Assembly (NCBI GenBank): GCA_963971575.1
Contig: OZ020622.1
Span: 34,812,301 to 34,876,300, forward strand
From: Liopterus haemorrhoidalis
Lineage: Eukaryota; Arthropoda; Insecta; Coleoptera; Dytiscidae
Length of the DNA stretch: 64,000 bases
Direction: 5' to 3'
Shown here: positions 57,307 through 64,000 of the stretch, one piece after another
Layout of the letters: the number at the start of each line of letters is the position of its first letter
How positions within the stretch are numbered: position 1 is the stretch's first letter
Made by a program: the position numbers and the translations under genes
The notes under the pieces: model-generated
Databases searched by the model: none
What the model was told of the DNA's origin: nothing
The model's input: the letters and a program-made list of their open reading frames with translations, nothing else

Positions 57307-57480
57307 TACAGCACAATATAATGACAACTTAAAAAAAGCACGAGAAATTTATAGGTTAGATTCAGTTGAATTATTTTGACAGAATACCCATAGAGGAAGA
57401 AAGTATAGAGTTCGCAATACTGTATAAAATATGGCAACATGGCGACTACAGAGACGCCGTGGTGCGAGGGTCGGAGTTAA
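57307..57480 (-). promoter_or_regulatory. Upstream region of the ACAD9-like gene
   Basis: This stretch should hold the 5' UTR and promoter. A TATAAA-like word lies about 40 bp before the ATG, too close to be a convincing TATA box. GGCAACATGGCGAC at about 57,432 is a GC-rich island in AT-rich DNA. MITEs begin at 57,700. Confidence 0.3.
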
Positions 57481-57699
57481 TTGGTAGAAGGGCGGATTAT
57501 TTAAATTGCAATGTTACACAAAATTAACACTTTTTTGGTATTACTAAAAAGAGTTTATTGTTATTATGAATACAACAATAAAAAATTCTATTAGTAAGAC
57601 TAAAATAGTAATTTATTTTGATGTTTTATATAATTTTAGCAAATTCTGTTAATTTAAGTATATTTTACGAGAAGAAATAAAACAAAATATTATTTTATA

Positions 57700-58110
57700 G
57701 GCTATTCCAAACGTTTAGGCGGAAGTAGATTATGAAATCTAGTAATTTTTATCTATTAATTCGGACTTTTGGTCATTTTGTTTAAGCTTGGTAAATCATA
57801 CTCACACTGCAAATTCTAGATTAAATTGATTGTCATTATAAAATGTTCTTTTCATTGCATTTTAATTTTTTGTCATTCGTAATTTTTTTTTTTTTGTTTC
57901 TTATTTATTTATTTTTTTTTGTCTTCAAAACAAAGAAAAATGCATTAAAATTTTTAACATGTCATTCATTTCCGTGGTTTCACTATTGGAATTTTAAATT
58001 TTCACATAGCAAACGACATACAAGAAACAACCATAGCAAGGTCCCTTCTCGTGAAAACCTAAAAGAACGAAATTCCCATTTAGTTTCGCGTAAACGATTG
58101 GAATAGCCTG
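57700..58110. mobile_element. MITE, 411 bp, GGCTATTCCAAACGTTTAGG ends
   Basis: The ends are imperfect inverted repeats flanked by TA. It aligns with the copy at 36,670-37,074 in inverted orientation. Confidence 0.8.
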
Positions 58111-58116
58111 TATTAT

Positions 58117-59275
58117 CTGTCTCATTTTGTAATACGGAACTAACAGGAAAAGTTCATTTTTTTATGTTGTATATTGACAATACATTTATAATATTATCAT
58201 AGTATTGGTTCACACGGATACGCCAAAGTCTGTTTACACCACAACAGTCACCAAAGTAACCAGATCTAGTTTCGTATTACAAATTGAGACAGATTATACT
58301 TATACGTTTTTTTATTATTTAATAATTAGGCATATGCAAAATTAGTGTTGATATTGATAAAATATAATTATTGTACATAATATAATTATTAAAAATTGGA
58401 AAAATATAATAAAGTCTGTTTTTTTGGTTTAGGCGGAACTAGCTTTTCAATCAAGAAGGAAGTGTGGGCAAGATAGGAGCTATTTCGATCTTGTTTTTAA
58501 TTGGGTAAGAACATGGAAAGTGTACACTGTAGAAAAATAGATTTCTGTCTCAACTTATTCTATTTGTTTCTAGACGTACAAACTCAGTTTACAGTGAATA
58601 TATTATTATCTGTCTCATTTTGTAATACGTAACTAACAGGTAAAGTTCATTTTTTATGTTGTATATTGACAATACATTTATAATATTATCATAGTATTGG
58701 TTCACACGGATACGCCAAAGTCTGTTTACACCACAACAGTCACCAAAGTAACCAGATCTAGTTTCGAATTACAAATTGAGACAGATTATACTTATACGTT
58801 TTTTTATTATTTAATAATTAGGCATATGCAAAATTAGTGTTGATATTGATAAAATATAATTATTGTACATAATATAATTATTAAAAATTGGAAAAATATA
58901 ATAAAGTCTGTTTTTTTGGTTTAGGCGGAACTAGCTTTTCAATCAAGAAGGAAGTGTGGGCAAGATAGGAGCTATTTCGATCTTGTTTTTAATTGGGTAA
59001 GAACATGGAAAGTGTACACTGTAGAAAAATAGATTTCTGTCTCAACTTATTCTATTTGTTTCTAGACGTACAAACTCAGTTTACAGTGAATATATTATTA
59101 TCTGTCTCATTTTGTAATACGTAACTAACAGGTAAAGTTCATTTTTTATGCTGTATATTGACAATACATTTATAATATTATCATAGTATTGGTTCACACG
59201 GATACGCCAAAGTCTGTTTACACCACAACAGTCACCAAATTAACCAGATCTTTTCGAATTACAAATTGAGACGGA
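58117..59275 (+). repeat. 492-bp tandem repeat, about 2.4 copies
   Basis: Units begin at 58,117, 58,610 and 59,102 with CTGTCTCATTTTGTAATACG. The first two copies are almost identical over their whole length. Each unit contains one small MITE (inverted CTGTCTCA-TTTTGTAATACG ends, about 175 bp) and a second segment starting AAAGTCTGTTTTTTTGGTTT. A further start of the unit is at 59,911. Confidence 0.9.
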
Positions 59276-59995
59276 TTATACTACCTATTATTTTTAATAA
59301 TTAAAACGGAGGTATATGTTTAAATAATGTTAGAATATAAAAGCCAGTGAATAAATAGATTTGAAATTAATTTAGAATATATATATTAAAAGAAATATTT
59401 TAAAATGAAGTCGTCTGAAAATGAATTAATATTCGTACGCCTCTGGTACCAAACACAACAGTTGTTTTGCTGTCAACTGTCATATTCTTTGCTGCCAACG
59501 AGCGCCATATTAATAATTAGTGTTGTGTTGTAGTGTCGATTCAATATAAACTTGAAGTGAAGAAAAATCCATTGATGATTCGGACTGATTTCCAATATTA
59601 TTTTATATATTTTTCTTAATTATTTTTTATAAGTTCTGTATAAATAATAAATTTTAACTACATTTTCAATTGTTATATTATTTTTTATATGTGACAGGTT
59701 TGTATAAATAATATATTTTAATTAAATTGTAAATTATTTGACAGTGAGAAAATAGAATTATCGAACTTATATTTAATTAATTTTAATTATTGAACTGTTC
59801 ATTTATCTATATTTTACAATTTATTTAGAAATAAAGAATAATAGCAATTTTATGCATTTAAATTATAACTTTTTTAAGAACATTAATTTTGGACAAATTT
59901 TAATTTATTATCTATCTCATTTTGTAATACGGAACTAACAGTGAAAGTTCATTTTTTATGTTGCATATTGACAATACATTTATAATATTGTCATA
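59276..59995. other. AT-rich sequence
   Basis: Apart from the partial MITE from 59,911 I see nothing recognisable. Confidence 0.4.
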
Positions 59996-61155
59996 GGGGA
60001 AGTATTTTAAGATCGCAGCGCTATTGTGGCATACTTGGAACCTTCAATATTAATGTTTACTGGTGGTTTTTGTAATTTTGCTACAATATTAATACTTGTT
60101 TTTATGCAATTATATTTTTATGCAAACATTTTTTATAAAAAAAGCGCGATAGAATGTCTATTTCTCTAGTTCCTAAAATCCCATCAGATGTCATATCAGT
60201 CAGTTGTTTATATGTAACGAATGTCTATTTTGAAGGTTCCAAGCTAGGATGATTAAGTAAAGGATGCGCTATTCGTGGGTAAAATGTGTGGAAAGGTCTA
60301 CTGAGTGAGAAAGATATACACTCGCGGTACTGCGTACACTCGTTATGCGTAATGCGCATGTGCGACCTATGACGCCGATGACATCATCTGTGGACGACAC
60401 GTTATAGCGCTCTAGCCATTCTGTTAAAAATATAAATAACATTATTCAAATGAAGGTAAAAAATGCAATATACCGACAAAAATGTTCAATTACGGATGAA
60501 CATATATCCAATCAAGATATTTTCGACAATCACAAAAGTCAATTATTTGATTTAATTGTAAAAACTTATGTAAATATAAGACTACATTACTGTGCTAAAT
60601 TGTAGGATATACACAAGGTGTCAAAAAGAAAAATGTTCAACAGACTTGTTATATTTCAAAACCAATAAACATATGTGTATCTATTTGTGTTATATATTTT
60701 ATTTCCATACTTTCCATTTAATCAATTATCACAACCAAATAAAATTATCAAACCATCCCTTATAGGTAAAGATGAGAATATTTTTATGTAATGTAAAAAA
60801 ATATATATCAAAATTAAACACAGTTTGACACGATGCGCAGAAAAAATAACACCGTGTTATACACATTTCTCAAATATGTTATAAAATTTGCTGTGAAATT
60901 ACGAGATTTTAGAATAATTTCTAAGAAATTCCATAATTATTTTCATTTAAAAATACGCTCCTTTCAAATTCAAATGTAGCACATGCGCATTACGTAGTTA
61001 CAGTGTACACAGTACAGACATAAATTGCCTTCTCTCTCATCAGACCTTTCCACACAATCGTCAATGTTGTTAGTATACGAATAGCGCATCCTTTACTTAA
61101 TCATCCTAGGTTCCAAGTATGCCGAAATAGCGCTGCGATCTTAAAATACTTCCCC
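59996..61155. mobile_element. 1.16-kb TIR element inserted in a MITE
   Basis: Both ends read GGGGAAGTATTTTAAGATCG and continue as inverted repeats for over 40 bp, then further (AGGATGATTAAGTAAAGGAT, TGTGTGGAAAGGTCT). TA flanks each end. The left arm is split by about 190 bp bordered by TTGGAACCTTCAA and its complement. The centre is non-coding. Confidence 0.8.
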
Positions 61156-61534
61156 TATAAAAAATAGCTAATGACAAAAAATGAAAATTCCGGTTAGTTC
61201 CGCCTAATCGTTTAGAACAGACTGTAACAATAGTATTTGGGTGAATATTATTCTTCGATCCACTTATATTCACATTTAAATAGTAAATATATATTACAAA
61301 TTATCAACGAATGCATAATGCTGCACAATTTTAATTGGGTTAATGGGGGGGAATAAAGTAGTGTGCACCTAAAAACTAGGTAGTTAAATTACTTCATACA
61401 CAATTACTTGAAAATAATTTTCTCTAATACAGGGTATTTGGATTCGTTAGTTGTTCTGCTAAATTCAGCACTAAATTTAAATCGATTCCGGCTTCATCAA
61501 ACAATATATGTTCAATTTTTTACAAACTTTGAAA
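61156..61534. other. MITE end and AT-rich sequence
   Basis: 61,190-61,230 is the end of a CAGTCTGTT-type MITE. The remainder shows nothing recognisable. Confidence 0.4.
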
Positions 61535-61958
61535 CAGGGATGAAATAACGTTTTAAGTCGTTACGTTATTGTATAACGTCATTTATTTTTTGTTTTCGTT
61601 ACATAACATTATAAATAACGTGGAAAAAACGATTTTTTTATGTTGTATAACGTTACGTAAATAATGATAACGTTATAAAAATAATTTTTATTTGTAACTC
61701 TGAAATTACCTATATTTAGGATCTGTTTTGTTGGTGAATATCAAATTATACCTACCTGTCTTGTGGTTGAAAACTGTTTTTAGGAAATATAAAAGTGTCT
61801 ACGAAAATGGAAACTTACTTGAAATCGCAATACATTATTCAATACAAATGAATCATTTAAAATATATTTTTATAACGTTATTAAAATAACTTTTTATGAA
61901 CCGTTATACGTTATTATAACGTTATACAAATATCGTTACGTTACGTTACCCATTCCTG
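61535..61958. mobile_element. hAT MITE, 424 bp, TAACGTTA repeats
   Basis: The ends are CAGGGATGAAATAACG and the complement of CAGGAATGGGTAACG. A perfect 8-bp duplication CTTTGAAA flanks it (61,527-61,534 and 61,959-61,966). TAACGTTA/ATAACGTTAT words recur throughout. Confidence 0.9.
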
Positions 61959-62229
61959 CTTTGAAACAATTTTTTTCAGGATGCGCCTTTATAGATTCCC
62001 ACAAGTTTTACCAGAGATATAAATTACCTGATTATTACAGTATTTGAGGCGCAGAAATGTATGCAATTAAATCATGTATTAAATATATTGTGATTAACAA
62101 CATACAGCAAAATTGCACACTTTTTCCGACAGCAAAAGTACAATACAGAAGTTGACATATCCAGAATTTCTCCATTATAATAATATAATCATTTATAAAA
62201 TAATACAATACATAGACGCACTGCAGAAT

Positions 62230-62530
62230 AGAGGCCACGATCAAAGGACACGAAGGCATATTATATAACGAAAGTGCTGATCTTCTTGCAAAAGCAGTAA
62301 ATTTCGGCCAAAATGCAAACCAGCCAGTCACAATACAGGACGCATATTCAAATTATAAAAAAAAAACTGCTCACGAAAACATGGGAGGAATACTATTAAG
62401 AAACTATAACCAGAAAAGGAAAAAATTACGGAGCACTGCACCCCAACCTCCCTAGGAAAGTGTGGTTTAACTATACGTATAACAGAGGATTTATAACTCA
62501 ATATGTAGGATCAAATTTAGGGCCGAATTC
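62230..62530 (+). pseudogene. LINE RNase H and C-terminal fragment
   Basis: The plus strand encodes ATIKGHEGILYNESADLLAK, the last RNase H motif, and after frame changes KVWFNYTYNRGFITQYVGSN. It is a short relic of an RNase H-bearing LINE, not closely related to the intact element at 2.3-7.6 kb. Confidence 0.7.
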
Positions 62531-62875
62531 ATAAACATTCCTAATCCTCACCTCAACCTCAATTGGCAATGAGTTACTCATTTGGAATTCAGAAACAAAG
62601 GTTGGATGTTAGTAACTCATTGCCCACTCACTTGTCTGTCGAATTTGAGTGAATAGTGAGTGAGATTTGAGGCCAGTAGCTGGTAACATTAAATTTGACT
62701 CATTTAAGATTTTGCTTTATATGAATATAAATATATGTGTGTCAATGTGGACAATGATTTTTTGGAGTATGTAGCAAGTAAAAATGTTTATTTAAATGTG
62801 CGTCGATTCATTTGGAACGTAAAAAAGAAACAGTAACATATTTTTTAATACAAAATAATTGTTTTTATCAGGCGG

Positions 62876-62910
<35 letters not shown>

Positions 62911-63340
62911 TTTATTAACCTTCATATACAAAATACAATTATGTGTGGGTATGCATGCATGCATTGATGTGATAGGCATAATCATATCTGTTTACGTGCG
63001 AAGTAGAATGGTATGGAAGTTATCATATCAATGAAATACAAGAACATTATAAAATAAATAGTAGGAAACAACATAATAAATACAATAAAATACAGCAAAC
63101 ACAATAAAACACAGTAGAACGCTGGTTATCAATTTACAATCTGTCAAGTCTAAAAGGATATTAATTTCTTTAACAATTCTCAAAAATTAAATAAATTACT
63201 AAATTGAAATATAATAGAATACAATAAAATAATATAAAATACAATAAGATACAATAAAACGCTGATAATTATTAATTTACATTCTATCAGGTCGAAATAT
63301 AAAATGTTTAAAATAGTCAAAAATAATCAAAAATTAATAA
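62531..63340. other. Repeat-rich spacer
   Basis: TTGGCAATGAGTTACTCATT and related words near 62,560-62,690 suggest an eroded inverted repeat. A TAA microsatellite lies at 62,879-62,909. No gene is seen. Confidence 0.4.
62879..62909 (+). repeat. (TAA)n microsatellite, LINE-tail type
   Basis: About ten TAA units lie next to CAATTTATTAACCTTC, like the 3' tails of CR1-like elements in this window. Confidence 0.8.
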
Positions 63341-63349
63341 AATAGAGTA

Positions 63350-63463
63350 CAATAGAATGCAATAAAATACAATAAAATAGAATAAAATACAATAAAATAC
63401 AATAAAATACAGTAAAATACAATAAAATACAAATAAAATACAATAAAATACAATAAAACAATG
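63350..63463 (+). repeat. 10-bp minisatellite AATAAAATAC
   Basis: About eleven copies of AATAAAATAC with small changes. Looser AATACAATAAAAT copies extend back to about 63,060. Confidence 0.9.
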
Positions 63464-63717
63464 AAATGTTGATTATCAATTTAAAATCTATCAAGTCGAA
63501 TTATAAAATTTTTATAATAGAATAGATTATATTATATTTATTTATTTACCTTCATGCAATCATTCCTTCATTCAATTTATGTAGAGGTCGATAAAGTAAA
63601 AGAAAAATAAAAAAATAAAAAAAATAAAATAAATAAATTTAAAAAAATAAAATAAAATAAAATAAATAAATAAATAAAATAAAGAAATACACATACAAGA
63701 GAGGAAAATATTAAAAT

Positions 63718-64000
63718 TCATTGAAACTGTATATATTTTTTTTCTAAGAGATAGCGTTTTAACTTTATTTTGAAAGTATTTATATTTTTTGTGAAGATGA
63801 TATCTTCCGGTACGCTATTATAAAATTTACAGCAATTAAAAAATGCACATTTTTGATATCCTGATGTACTGTAAGCTTCAGGCAATAACAAATGCTTATT
63901 TCTAGTATTATATTTATGGTGAATGTTATTACTGAATGTACTTTTATTCTTGTAGACATACATAATAGCCGCATTTATGTATAGAGCCGGGAAAGTTAAA
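63718..64000 (-). pseudogene. CR1/L2-like LINE, C-terminal end, runs off the window
   Basis: The minus-strand frame reads HHKYNTRNKHLLLPEAYSTS, then FFNCCKFYNSVPEDI and FKIKLKRYLLEKKY before the stop. This is the conserved C-terminus after the reverse transcriptase of CR1-like elements (YNTR...YN.LP..I...FK..LK.YLL). The body would lie to the right of the window. Confidence 0.75.

Noticed and set aside
57307..57327. Earlier TTG start for exon 1 of the ACAD9-like gene
   Set aside because: TTG is not a normal eukaryotic start, and the ATG at 57,306 gives a good targeting peptide.
58117..59275. LTR pair of a retrotransposon
   Set aside because: The copies are directly adjacent without an internal region, and lack TG...CA ends, primer site and polypurine tract.
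58117..59275. CRISPR-like array
   Set aside because: The repeat unit is 492 bp without unique spacers and the genome is eukaryotic. No CRISPR array exists in the window.

Overview
This window looks like chromosomal DNA of an insect. It is AT-rich, its genes are split by introns with GT/AG borders, and most of the sequence is transposable elements of arthropod type: mariner, Tc1-like, Tigger, hAT, piggyBac and IS630-like DNA elements, Helitrons, a copia element, and several LINE clades. The species cannot be named from the sequence alone.

One host gene organises the window. On the minus strand, eight exons between 57,306 and 9,685 encode a mitochondrial acyl-CoA dehydrogenase of the ACAD9 (enigma) type. 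Exons 1 to 7 have clean GT/AG borders and matching phases. The introns are 13.9, 2.0, 15.0, 1.8, 9.0, 4.0 and 0.2 kb, so most of positions 9.7-57 kb is intron filled with mobile DNA. The usual catalytic glutamate position is serine, which suggests a role in complex I assembly rather than beta-oxidation. The last exon carries a 1-nt frameshift and is split by a 1.2-kb mariner element. Reading across the mariner with the missing base allowed for gives about 604 residues, close to the 621 of human ACAD9.

Layout. Positions 1-7.9 kb hold a broken IS630-like transposase with a 1.1-kb non-autonomous element inside it, then a TIR element carrying pieces of captured genes, itself split by an intact 5.3-kb I-clade LINE. 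Positions 8.0-10.1 kb hold the 3' end of ACAD9 and the mariner. Introns 6 and 5 (10.1-23.4 kb) hold hAT-like elements, a large hairpin and an intact copia element with apparently identical LTRs. Intron 4 holds a Tc1-like element. Intron 3 (25.5-40.5 kb) holds Helitrons, a nested IS630/piggyBac/CR1 cluster and a second Tc1-like element with several insertions. Intron 2 holds a SWIM zinc-finger fragment and a hAT MITE. Intron 1 (43.1-57.1 kb) holds two endonuclease-domain LINE fragments, a purine-rich LINE, a DUF4806 pseudogene joined to a Tigger transposase, and a gag-only ORF1 relic. Positions 57.3-64 kb, upstream of the gene, hold MITEs, a 492-bp tandem repeat, a 1.16-kb TIR element and LINE fragments.

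Most elements are dead or non-autonomous. The copia element and the I-clade LINE are the two that look intact. The order of nesting and the target-site duplications give a relative history of insertions.
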